From Syntrophorhabdus sp. PtaB.Bin027 (lineage in GTDB: Bacteria > Desulfobacterota > Syntrophorhabdia > Syntrophorhabdales > Syntrophorhabdaceae), in NCBI GenBank assembly GCA_002067585.1, contig MVQO01000164.1:1-43984 (forward strand): a stretch of DNA of 43,984 nt. The letters are read 5' to 3'. Each line of letters begins with the position of its first letter. Within the stretch, counting starts at the first letter, position 1. Below the pieces are notes generated by a model. It ran no database searches and was not told the DNA's origin. It saw nothing but the letters and a program-made list of their open reading frames with translations. Below, piece by piece: positions 15,832 through 23,192 of the stretch. The position numbers and the translations under genes are program-made.

Positions 15832-16620
15832 ATGATTGATTTTGATAAGGGATTGGAGAGGTGGGATCATCCAGAGATTGTCAGTCGGCTCTTTTTTCCA
15901 CGGCGCGAATTTTCAGGGGAACCGAATCATCTAAAAGCAAAAAACTATTTTGTTGAAATGGATGATGGCATAGCCATTGGTTGCCGCTTCTATCCTGCAC
16001 AAAGTAACGGACCAAATATTCTTTATTTCCACGGTAATGGTGAGACGGTGTTTGATTATGACTATATTGCGCCACTCTATCAGAAAAGAGCAATCAACCT
16101 GTTTGTTGCAGATTACCGGGGTTACGGGATGAGTGATGGCAGCCCGAGTTCTGGGTCCATGATCCGTGATGCCCATTGTATTTTTCACAGTTTTATTGAT
16201 TTTCTTCATGACATGAATTTCTCAGGGAATCTTTTCGTTATGGGGCGATCATTGGGAAGCGCCCCTGCCATTGAAGTGGCTTATCATTACCAGCAGCAGT
16301 TGAACGGGTTGATTATCGAAAGCGGTTTTGCGTCAGGCCGCAATCAGCTTATGCGATTGGGAATGTCCCATCTTTTCAGAGATGTTCAGGATCCAATAGG
16401 TTTTGGGAATCATTTGAAAATCAAAGAAGTGACTATTCCAACGCTTATCATCCACGGGGACGAGGATGATATTATCCCGGTAACAGAAGGGAGGATGCTT
16501 TACGACCTCTCGGGATCACAAGAGAAATACTCGCTCTATATCCCACATGCAGGCCACAACGACATTATGATAATCGGTCTCGATATGTACATGAAGTCTA
16601 TTGCGAAATTCACAGAATGA
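15832..16620 (+). CDS. Alpha/beta hydrolase (serine hydrolase)
   Basis: A 262-residue cytosolic hydrolase. LYFHGNGETVFDY forms the oxyanion-hole strand and loop, DYRGYGMSDG follows, and the nucleophile Ser sits in GRSLGSAPA. IHGDEDDIIP carries the acid, and the His is in PHAGHNDI. The family covers esterases, lipases, thioesterases and C-C hydrolases, so the substrate is not known. gagagg precedes the ATG by 6 bases. It is isolated from its neighbours by non-coding DNA on both sides. Confidence 0.9.
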   Translation: MIDFDKGLERWDHPEIVSRLFFPRREFSGEPNHLKAKNYFVEMDDGIAIGCRFYPAQSNGPNILYFHGNGETVFDYDYIAPLYQKRAINLFVADYRGYGMSDGSPSSGSMIRDAHCIFHSFIDFLHDMNFSGNLFVMGRSLGSAPAIEVAYHYQQQLNGLIIESGFASGRNQLMRLGMSHLFRDVQDPIGFGNHLKIKEVTIPTLIIHGDEDDIIPVTEGRMLYDLSGSQEKYSLYIPHAGHNDIMIIGLDMYMKSIAKFTE

Positions 16621-16965
16621 AGGAAAAACAATCATGATTAGCTTTCAGCCTTATAATTAGTCGAGATTCCACCGGGGAATGCTATGTTTCAACAGATCTA
16701 ACAGGCCTAGATAACGATTGACAGGGAAGTTATTTGTAAAGAGGAAAGGATGAAGGTAAAAACATTGAGAAGGATAAATAAACGAAGTATTGACATTATC
16801 AGCCCAATGGGCAAATATACAGAATGATCTACAGGGTTTGTGTCTGTGCATCGGTCATACCATACCAGTGTTTTTTCACAGTATTTCAAAAATCCCGGGA
16901 CTGCATAGTGCTTCATAATGGTAACTCCCGGGTATATAACCAAGACTATTTAAAAAGGAGGAACC
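16621..16965. other. Intergenic stretch upstream of the tautomerase gene
   Basis: No gene is supported in these 345 bases. TTGACA at 16790-16795 with AAATAT at 16813-16818 (17-bp spacing) is a weak promoter candidate for the tautomerase. CCCGGGA and TCCCGGG (around 16902 and 16925) form a 7-bp inverted repeat with a loop of about 25 bases just upstream of the gene. Confidence 0.4.
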
Positions 16966-17151
16966 ATGCCTATTATTGAGGTTCATATGTTCGAAGGAAG
17001 AACAGTAGATCAGAAAAGGAAGCTTGTTGCTGAAATGACGGATGCTGTAGTGAAAAGCATCGGTGTAAAGCCAGAGGATGTGAGAATTATTCTTCAGGAT
17101 ATGGCCAGATATGATTATTCTATTGCAGGCAAGCTTGCCATTGACAGATAA
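16966..17151 (+). CDS. 4-oxalocrotonate tautomerase family protein
   Basis: A 61-residue protein of the smallest tautomerase-superfamily type, which forms hexamers of one beta-alpha-beta unit each. After Met removal the chain starts with Pro, the general base Pro1 (MPIIEVHMFEGR). The block KPEDVRIILQDMARYDYSIAGKLA is the usual C-terminal half. The founding enzyme isomerises 2-hydroxymuconate in aromatic meta-cleavage, but many homologues in anaerobes have unknown substrates, and nothing nearby points to one. An aaggagg lies 6 bases before the ATG. Confidence 0.9.
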   Translation: MPIIEVHMFEGRTVDQKRKLVAEMTDAVVKSIGVKPEDVRIILQDMARYDYSIAGKLAIDR

Positions 17152-17334
17152 TATCCGAATTCTTGTCTAGTTTCCGCTCGGCCATCTTTCTTCTTGCCTT
17201 CAAGCAGGATAGGTGCCTGCACCAAAACTTACAGCTATAGCTTTACAGTTCAGTGCTCATTCTTATATTTATGGAAAAAATACTCCTTTTTTTGTATGAT
17301 TATGGTCTGTGAAAAAACATGGCAAGGAGAATTC

Positions 17335-17835
17335 ATGGAAAAGCCCAAGATCCTCGTCCTTATAGGAAGCGACAGCGACCTTCCTGTCATAAAGGATGGT
17401 TTGGAGTTTTTAAAAGAAGTTGGGATACCGTTTAGGCTTGATATATCCTCAGCGCACCGCCAGCCTGAAAAAACAATCAACTATGCACAACGAGCACGAA
17501 CAGAAGGTATTGAGGTCATTATCGCAGTTGCAGGCATGGCTGCCCATTTGCCAGGCGTGGTGGCATCACACACTACTATTCCTGTTATTGGCGTCCCCAC
17601 AAGTGGAGGAGTTCTGAATGGCATTGATGCCCTTCTGTCGATTGTCCAAATGCCGAAGGGTATCCCTGTGGCCACAGTGGGGATTGATGCTTCGAGGAAT
17701 GCTGCCATCCTGGCATGCAAAATATTGTCAATAAAATATGATGAAGTGAGAAAGAAGCTTGATAAAATGAAGTCAGACATGAAAAAATACAACGAAGATA
17801 AGTCTAAGAAATTAAAAGATATACTAGAAGATTGA
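17335..17835 (+). CDS. purE: N5-carboxyaminoimidazole ribonucleotide mutase
   Basis: PurE moves the carboxyl group of N5-CAIR to C4, giving CAIR, in purine synthesis. The 166 residues show the family blocks IGSDSDLPVIKDG, DISSAHRQPEK, AVAGMAAHLPGVVASHTTIPVIGVPTSG and LLSIVQMPKGIPVATVGID, all with the usual residues of class I PurE. I chose ATG 17335 because aaggag lies 7 bases upstream and the protein starts as expected; the open frame extends to 17194. A Lys-rich C-terminal tail of about 25 residues is slightly longer than in E. coli. No purK is adjacent. Confidence 0.96.
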   Translation: MEKPKILVLIGSDSDLPVIKDGLEFLKEVGIPFRLDISSAHRQPEKTINYAQRARTEGIEVIIAVAGMAAHLPGVVASHTTIPVIGVPTSGGVLNGIDALLSIVQMPKGIPVATVGIDASRNAAILACKILSIKYDEVRKKLDKMKSDMKKYNEDKSKKLKDILED

Positions 17836-17866
17836 CAATAAAAGAACGTTTTGATAAGGTGTAACT

Positions 17867-18844
17867 ATGCTCAACTCGATTACTGATGTTAAGGGGATAA
17901 AGGTTGGCCATGCCTCAGACTTTAAGGGTTATACTGGATGTACGGTGATCCTCTGTGAAGATGGCGCCACATGTGGTATTGATATACGGGGGAGTGCATC
18001 AGGTACCCGTCAGGTTGATGCCTTGGGAATCAATCACATCGTTGAACATGTTCATGCAATTCTCCTGTCAGGGGGTAGTTCTTTTGGCCTAGATGCCGCC
18101 ACCGGTGTCAGCCGTTACCTCGAGGAAAAGGGGGTAGGTTTCGATGTTGGGCCAACAAAAATACCAATCGTCCCCACGGCTGTTATTTTTGATATACTTT
18201 TCGGTGACCCAAAGGCTAGGCCAACTCTGGAATTAGGATATGAGGCCTGTATGAATGCAGGGGATACAGTCGAAGAAGGGAGCGTGGGTGTTGGTACTGG
18301 TGCAGCAGTAGGAAAGATATTCGAACTATCCAGGGCTATGAAGGGGGGAGTTGGAACAAGCAGTGTTGTAATGCCGGATGGCCTGGTAGTAGCCAGTCTT
18401 GTAGTGGTCAATGCCTTCGGAGACATAATCGATAACGTGACAGGCAAGATTATAGCAGGTGCCAGGGTTGCCCCTGATAGCCTTGAGTTTGCGAATACTG
18501 TTGAGAGTATTAAGAAAGGTGCTGTCAAAAAACAGTTTGGCCTTGTGAACACAACCCTTGGTGTTGTTGCCACGAACGCTAAATTTAACAAAAAAGAGAT
18601 TACAAAGGTTGCACAGATAGCACAAGGAGGGCTTATCAAGACCATAAACCCTGTCCATACCACATTTGATGGCGACCTCGTCTTCGCACTTGCAACAGGC
18701 GTATACGAGGCGGATATCAATCTTGTTGGCGTGTTAGGAGAGTTTGTTATTGCTGAAGCCATTAAGAGAGCCGTAAAAAAAGCCGATGGTTTCGGTATTG
18801 TTCCAGCCTTTAGAGATATCACAAAGGGTTGGAAAACAACGTGA
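17867..18844 (+). CDS. P1-family (DmpA/S58) aminopeptidase-like protein
   Basis: A 325-residue member of the P1/S58 family, related to DmpA D/L-aminopeptidases that mature by self-cleavage before an internal nucleophile. The N-terminal ITDVKGIKVGHASD and ILLSGGSSFGLDAATGV blocks are diagnostic. GGVGTSSVVMPDG holds the Gly-Ser/Thr region where the chain is normally cut and the new N-terminal Ser becomes catalytic. PAFRDITKGWKTT closes the protein. aaggtg precedes the ATG. The gene follows purE by 31 bases and may share its transcript, although no functional link is evident. Some members act on beta-peptides or gamma-linked amides. Confidence 0.9.
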   Translation: MLNSITDVKGIKVGHASDFKGYTGCTVILCEDGATCGIDIRGSASGTRQVDALGINHIVEHVHAILLSGGSSFGLDAATGVSRYLEEKGVGFDVGPTKIPIVPTAVIFDILFGDPKARPTLELGYEACMNAGDTVEEGSVGVGTGAAVGKIFELSRAMKGGVGTSSVVMPDGLVVASLVVVNAFGDIIDNVTGKIIAGARVAPDSLEFANTVESIKKGAVKKQFGLVNTTLGVVATNAKFNKKEITKVAQIAQGGLIKTINPVHTTFDGDLVFALATGVYEADINLVGVLGEFVIAEAIKRAVKKADGFGIVPAFRDITKGWKTT

Positions 18845-18853
18845 TGAAATACT

Positions 18854-18874
18854 GTGAACGGTTATCGGTTATTC
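18854..18874. repeat. Short phrase-like repeat
   Basis: Two tandem copies of CGGTTAT (18859-18865 and 18866-18872) lie in the gap between the peptidase and sirtuin genes. The surrounding wording resembles other short, degenerate repeats in this window's intergenic gaps (19702, 20858, 38629, 43922). Confidence 0.4.
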
Positions 18875-18963
18875 ATGTAATGGTAGAGAGAATATCGAGG
18901 AGAAGGTGTAAACATACAATCGATTAAAATGAAAAAAGAAAAAAGTGCGAGAAAAATGAATTT

Positions 18964-19701
18964 ATGGACGATTACAAGGCAATAGCAAAAATTATCAAAG
19001 AAAAAGGGCGTATGGTAGCGTTTACTGGTGCCGGGATATCTGTTGATAGTGGAATCCCTGCTTTCAGAGGAGGTCAAGGATTATGGGAGAAATACGATCC
19101 GATGGAATATGCCGAGATACGGGCATTCAATCATAATCCGGAAAAGGTGTGGGTAATGCTCAGGGAGATGTCGGAGGTAATTTTTGATTCTAGGCCAAGC
19201 CCTGCACACCTTGCTCTTGGAACATTAGAAAAAAAGGGCATCCTCAAGACTGTAATTACGCAGAATGTTGATGGTCTCCACCAAGTGGCAGGCAACACGG
19301 ATGTGATCGAATATCACGGTAATCACAGGTGGCTTATCTGTCCGAACTGTTCAAAAAAAATACCGCTTGCCCGTGAAGTAGTCAGTGTTTACCCATATCC
19401 AAGATGTGAGAAATGTAATATGGCACTGAAGCCTGATGTTGTATTTTTTGGCGAAGGTATCCCCATGATTGCAGCATTCAGGGCAAATGAAGAAGCGAAT
19501 GTTTGCAATACCCTGTTTATTATTGGCACATCCGGTGTTGTCTATCCTGCTGCCGGAATTCCTTTCACTGCCAAGTCAAATGGAGCAACGATCATCGAGA
19601 TCAATGTTGAAGAGACTCCATTTACCTCATCCATAACAGACCATTTTTTGAAAGGCAGCGCATCGGAAATATTACCAAAGATTCTCAAATATTTAGAATA
19701 A
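18964..19701 (+). CDS. NAD-dependent protein deacetylase, sirtuin (Sir2) family
   Basis: A 245-residue sirtuin that removes acyl groups from lysine using NAD. GAGISVDSGIPAFRG and TQNVDGLHQVAG are the NAD and catalytic blocks, and the general base His lies in YHGNHR. A zinc ribbon is formed by CPNC and CEKC, and KPDVVFFGE and IIGTSGVVYPAA complete the Rossmann domain. The Tyr/Arg pair that marks class III desuccinylases (as in SIRT5 and E. coli CobB) appears replaced by Leu and Met in the segment after EKVWVML, by my alignment. It should therefore be an ordinary deacylase. The gene is close to manC (37 bases). Confidence 0.93.
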   Translation: MDDYKAIAKIIKEKGRMVAFTGAGISVDSGIPAFRGGQGLWEKYDPMEYAEIRAFNHNPEKVWVMLREMSEVIFDSRPSPAHLALGTLEKKGILKTVITQNVDGLHQVAGNTDVIEYHGNHRWLICPNCSKKIPLAREVVSVYPYPRCEKCNMALKPDVVFFGEGIPMIAAFRANEEANVCNTLFIIGTSGVVYPAAGIPFTAKSNGATIIEINVEETPFTSSITDHFLKGSASEILPKILKYLE

Positions 19702-19732
19702 AGCTTATAGCTAATAGCTGTAAGCTCATAGC
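19702..19732. repeat. Short phrase-like repeat
   Basis: Three variants of the word TATAGC/AATAGC/CATAGC, each next to an AGCT core (AGCTTATAGC, TAATAGCTG, AAGCTCATAGC), fill the gap between the sirtuin stop and the manC start. It appears dispersed and non-coding. Confidence 0.5.
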
Positions 19733-19738
19733 AAAACC

Positions 19739-20860
19739 ATGAAACGTAATTCATCTGTTACCCCGCACCAGGCAGCTGACATAAGCGTTCTCGATCATAC
19801 CTATTGTATCATTATGGCTGGTGGCAGAGGGGAGAGGTTCTGGCCCTTGAACACCCACAATATGCCAAAACCTTTCCTGAAAATACTCGGTGCTAAAACG
19901 ATGATTCAGCTTACAGTGGAACGCGTAGCAAAACTAGTTCCCCTGGATCACATTTATATTGTCCTTGGGAAGTCACATGTGGACATCGCGAGAGACCAAC
20001 TACCTGATTTGTCCCTCAATAATTTTCTTGTTGAACCTGAGGGAAGAGACACAGCCCCTTGTATTGGCTTTGCAGCGATTTCACTGCTTGAAATAGACCC
20101 ACAGGCAATCATGATTGTGCTGCCAGCAGATCATTTTATTCCTGATACGGAAAGCTTTCATAAGACTGCCTTATATGGGGCAGATATTGCAAGCAAGGGT
20201 GATTACCTTGTCACAATTGGGATAAAACCTGACAGGCCAGAAACTGGTTATGGATATATTAATGCCGGTGAAATAATTTTTTCATCAAATCATCAGGCCT
20301 GTTACGCAGTAACAAAATTTGTCGAGAAACCAGATGCTGAACATGCGCAGCTATATCTTGAAAAAGGCAATTATTTCTGGAATGCCGGGATGTTTATCTG
20401 GAAAGTGAAAACCGTGCTTGCAGGGATTGCTGAACATATGCCGGACCTCTATAAAGGTCTACTTGCCATACAAACATTTAAAGCCGACAGAAACGAGGAA
20501 CTTTTTGTTGAAATATATTCTAACCTTGTTCGAAAATCGATCGACTATGGCTTGATGGAAAAAGCCCAGAACGTGGTTATGGTGCTCGGTGAATTCACTT
20601 GGGATGATGTGGGAACATGGTCGTCACTTTTGAGGTTAAAGGAGTTGGACCTAAATGGCAATTACTGCTCGGGCGATACTGTTTGTATTGATGCGAGGAA
20701 TTCTCTTGTTTGCAGCGAAGGGTTAAAGGTTGGTGTTATAGGGTTGTCAAATGTGGTGATTGTTGCATCATGTGACGGGGTTCTTGTGTGTAACGCAGAA
20801 CGGGCACAGGAAGTTCGTGAGATAGCCCGTCTTGCGGGGGAGAGGAAGGATAGCAAATGA
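19739..20860 (+). CDS. manC: Mannose-1-phosphate guanylyltransferase
   Basis: Transfers GMP from GTP to mannose-1-phosphate, giving GDP-mannose for polysaccharide or glycan synthesis. The 373 residues are the length of the single-function form; the C-terminal isomerase domain of the bifunctional type is absent. Motifs visible are the nucleotide-binding loop GGRGERFWPLN with MPKPFL, PADHFI, and KPDRPETGYGYI with KFVEKPDAE. WNAGMFIWK is a typical sugar-binding segment. The frame shows an N-terminal extension of about 20 residues before the Rossmann strand (YCIIMAGG). No clear ribosome site is seen. The symbol is by family; the substrate is well supported by the motifs. Confidence 0.9.
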   Translation: MKRNSSVTPHQAADISVLDHTYCIIMAGGRGERFWPLNTHNMPKPFLKILGAKTMIQLTVERVAKLVPLDHIYIVLGKSHVDIARDQLPDLSLNNFLVEPEGRDTAPCIGFAAISLLEIDPQAIMIVLPADHFIPDTESFHKTALYGADIASKGDYLVTIGIKPDRPETGYGYINAGEIIFSSNHQACYAVTKFVEKPDAEHAQLYLEKGNYFWNAGMFIWKVKTVLAGIAEHMPDLYKGLLAIQTFKADRNEELFVEIYSNLVRKSIDYGLMEKAQNVVMVLGEFTWDDVGTWSSLLRLKELDLNGNYCSGDTVCIDARNSLVCSEGLKVGVIGLSNVVIVASCDGVLVCNAERAQEVREIARLAGERKDSK

Positions 20861-20890
20861 GAAGTTGAGAAATTGAGAAGCTGAGAAGCA
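20858..20890. repeat. Short phrase-like repeat starting in the manC stop codon
   Basis: A run of TGAGAAG/TTGAGAA heptamer variants (TGAGAAGTTGAGAAATTGAG and on) begins at the TGA stop of manC. Very similar wording begins at 43922 after the last gene of the window. Confidence 0.55.
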
Positions 20891-20964
20891 GAGGCCGAAA
20901 AGTTGATTTTTCCATACCTTCTGGACTCCTCAACTGCTTGGTTTCTTGCATTAGACGGGGGGAT

Positions 20965-22497
20965 ATGATTTCAAAAATAATCACTGCAACTATTTATGGC
21001 ATTGATGGCATAAAGATTGACGTGGAGGTGGATATTTCTTTAGGTCTTCCTGCCTTCAATATCGTTGGCCTTCCGGAAACCTCTGTAAAGGAAAGCAAAG
21101 AAAGGGTCAGGTCTGCTATCAAGAATGCAGGATTTGAATTCCCCAATGATAGGATAACAATAAATCTGGCGCCTGCGGACGTAAGAAAAGAAGGCTCATC
21201 TTTTGACCTGCCCATAGCATTGGGAATTCTTACGGCTTTAAATATCATAAAAAAAGATACGATAAGCAATTTCCTTATTGCAGGCGAATTGTCACTTGAT
21301 GGTAGGATAAAAAGCGTACGGGGAATTTTGCCCACAGCGATACTGGCCCGTAAGGAGAAGATAGCAAACATAATTGTACCACATGAGAACGGTAGGGAAG
21401 CATCGGTTGTGCAAGACATCAAGATTTTTGGAGCCAAACACCTTCTCGAGATTGTCCACTTCTTTAAAGGTGGCGAATCCCTTGAAGAATTCCGGACAGT
21501 GAATGCACAGGGTGAGGATGGCGGGACAGGAACTGGGCTCAATTTTTCTGATATCAAAGGGCAGGCACAGACGAAGAGGGCCATTGAAATTGCGGTAAGC
21601 GGAAGTCACAACCTCTTGATGATCGGACCACCAGGATCTGGCAAGACTATGCTTGCGAGAAGGATTCCAACCATAATGCCGCCTCTCAGTTATGATGAAG
21701 CAATAGAGACTACAAAAATCCATAGCATTGCTGGCCTATTAAGTGCAAGCAAGTTCCTTGTCCTGAATAGACCATTCAGAGCGCCCCACCATACTATATC
21801 AGATGCTGGCCTTATTGGAGGGGGTCATGTGCCAAAACCAGGCGAAGTAAGCCTTGCCCATAATGGTGTACTCTTCCTCGATGAATTCCCCGAATTTAAA
21901 AGGAATGTTCTTGAAGCGTTGCGACAACCCCTTGAAGATGGTGATGTGACTGTTTCTAGGGTCACCCATGCCATTACCTTTCCGGCTCGCTTCATGCTGA
22001 TTGCTGCCATGAATCCGTGTCCATGCGGTTACTGGGGAGATTCGAGACGATCCTGTACCTGCACAGGATCCCAGATTCATCGCTACAGATCAAGAATTTC
22101 AGGGCCTCTTCTTGACAGGATAGACCTCCATGTTGAAGTTCCGCCAGTGACTATCAGAGAACTTTCTCTTGATAAGGAAGAGGAGTCATCTTATGAAATA
22201 CGCGACAGGGTGGTACAGGCACGACAAACCCAGGAACAACGGTTTGCAGAAAAAAAAATCTATGCAAATGGCCAGATGAGCGCAAGGATGATAAAGAAAT
22301 ACTGCCACCTGACAGAGAACGGTAGGAATATCCTTGAAAAAGCAGTTGAAAAGTTTGGCCTTTCACCGCGGGCATACCACAGGATCATACGTGTTGCCAG
22401 AACTATTGCAGATATGGAAAAAGAGCACCATGTTTCCGAATCTCATATTGCCGAGGCTATTCAGTACCGCGTCCTTGATAAAAGACTCACACTATAA
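20965..22497 (+). CDS. comM: YifB/ComM-family Mg-chelatase-like AAA ATPase
   Basis: A 510-residue AAA+ protein. The N-terminal Lon-like domain holds GLPAFNIVGLPETSVKESKERVRSA and a conserved DLPIALGILTA segment. The ATPase domain shows Walker A GPPGSGKTM, Walker B LFLDEFPEF and the sensor-type segment FMLIAAMNPCPCG, whose CPCGYWGDSRRSCTC cysteines are typical of ComM. SGPLLDRIDLHVEVP and the helical C-terminus complete the family pattern. ComM acts as a hexameric branch-migration helicase in natural transformation; in non-competent bacteria its role is unclear. I chose ATG 20965 because a G-rich Shine-Dalgarno precedes it, although the frame extends to 20938. Confidence 0.94.
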   Translation: MISKIITATIYGIDGIKIDVEVDISLGLPAFNIVGLPETSVKESKERVRSAIKNAGFEFPNDRITINLAPADVRKEGSSFDLPIALGILTALNIIKKDTISNFLIAGELSLDGRIKSVRGILPTAILARKEKIANIIVPHENGREASVVQDIKIFGAKHLLEIVHFFKGGESLEEFRTVNAQGEDGGTGTGLNFSDIKGQAQTKRAIEIAVSGSHNLLMIGPPGSGKTMLARRIPTIMPPLSYDEAIETTKIHSIAGLLSASKFLVLNRPFRAPHHTISDAGLIGGGHVPKPGEVSLAHNGVLFLDEFPEFKRNVLEALRQPLEDGDVTVSRVTHAITFPARFMLIAAMNPCPCGYWGDSRRSCTCTGSQIHRYRSRISGPLLDRIDLHVEVPPVTIRELSLDKEEESSYEIRDRVVQARQTQEQRFAEKKIYANGQMSARMIKKYCHLTENGRNILEKAVEKFGLSPRAYHRIIRVARTIADMEKEHHVSESHIAEAIQYRVLDKRLTL

Positions 22498-22561
22498 AGA
22501 GACACTCACATCGTCTGACAATCCATCAAGTATACAAATAAGACTTGTGAAAAAAAAGTAC

Positions 22562-22590
22562 TTGACATAAAATAGACGATTTAATAATAA
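22562..22590 (+). promoter_or_regulatory. Sigma70-like promoter of the NuoEFG-NfnAB operon
   Basis: A perfect TTGACA (22562-22567) is followed 17 bases later by TAATAA (22585-22590). Transcription would start near 22597, leaving a leader of about 145 bases before the first gene at 22743. No other promoter of this quality was seen in the region. Confidence 0.7.
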
Positions 22591-22742
22591 TGGTGTGAAT
22601 GGGGGGTTTGTGATAAAAGAGGAAGAATCGATTTGTTTTCTTTCTCATCAATTAACCGTCACAATCCTGTGGCGCAAAAAAGCATTAACTGGTTTACCCA
22701 TCGAACGACTGCCACATAATGCATGGTTTAAAGGAGAACACT

Positions 22743-23192
22743 ATGCCTGAGCCAATCGAGTCTATTCTCGCAAAGCATGACAGGAAACAGGAAGAACTGA
22801 TTCCGGTTCTGCAGGATATTCAAAAAGAATACGGATATATCTCCCCTGAATCGGTAAAAAAAATTTCCCGATATCTTCGCATCTCAGAGAATCAGATCTA
22901 TGGTGTTTCGTCATTTTATGCGCAGTTTCGATTTACCGAACCTGGCCGTCACTCACTCAAAGTCTGCCTTGGCACTGCCTGCCATGTCCGAGGCGGTGCG
23001 ACCTTGCTTGAGATGCTGGAACGGAGCTTAGGCATACATTGCGGTGAAACAACATCTGATAAACGATTCGATCTTGAGAGGGTTGCATGTTTGGGCTGCT
23101 GTGCCTTGTCTCCTGTTGTACAAATAGATAAAGAGATATACAGCAGGATGACTGTAAACAAACTTACGGAGCACCTAAAAGACTATGAATAA
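22743..23192 (+). CDS. NuoE/HydC-like [2Fe-2S] thioredoxin-fold subunit
   Basis: A 149-residue electron-transfer subunit related to complex I NuoE and the gamma subunit of electron-bifurcating hydrogenases. Cys75, Cys80, Cys116 and Cys120 (in CLGTAC and CLGCCALSP) form the standard [2Fe-2S] site; Cys119 is an extra. The N-terminal helical bundle block (LIPVLQDIQKEYGYIS, VSSFYAQFRF) is typical. I chose ATG 22743, preceded by aaggag, over an upstream in-frame start. The gene is first of five co-directional genes whose ends overlap, so the products probably form one cytosolic complex with the NuoF- and NuoG-like subunits. Confidence 0.93.
   Translation: MPEPIESILAKHDRKQEELIPVLQDIQKEYGYISPESVKKISRYLRISENQIYGVSSFYAQFRFTEPGRHSLKVCLGTACHVRGGATLLEMLERSLGIHCGETTSDKRFDLERVACLGCCALSPVVQIDKEIYSRMTVNKLTEHLKDYE

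Noticed and set aside
17194..17334. N-terminal extension of purE
   Set aside because: PurE proteins begin at the residues encoded from 17335, which also has a good ribosome site.
18115..18822. Minus-strand frame of 235 codons opposite the P1-family peptidase gene
   Set aside because: Low-complexity Ser/Thr/Pro translation typical of the antisense of a conserved gene; the plus strand has clear peptidase motifs.
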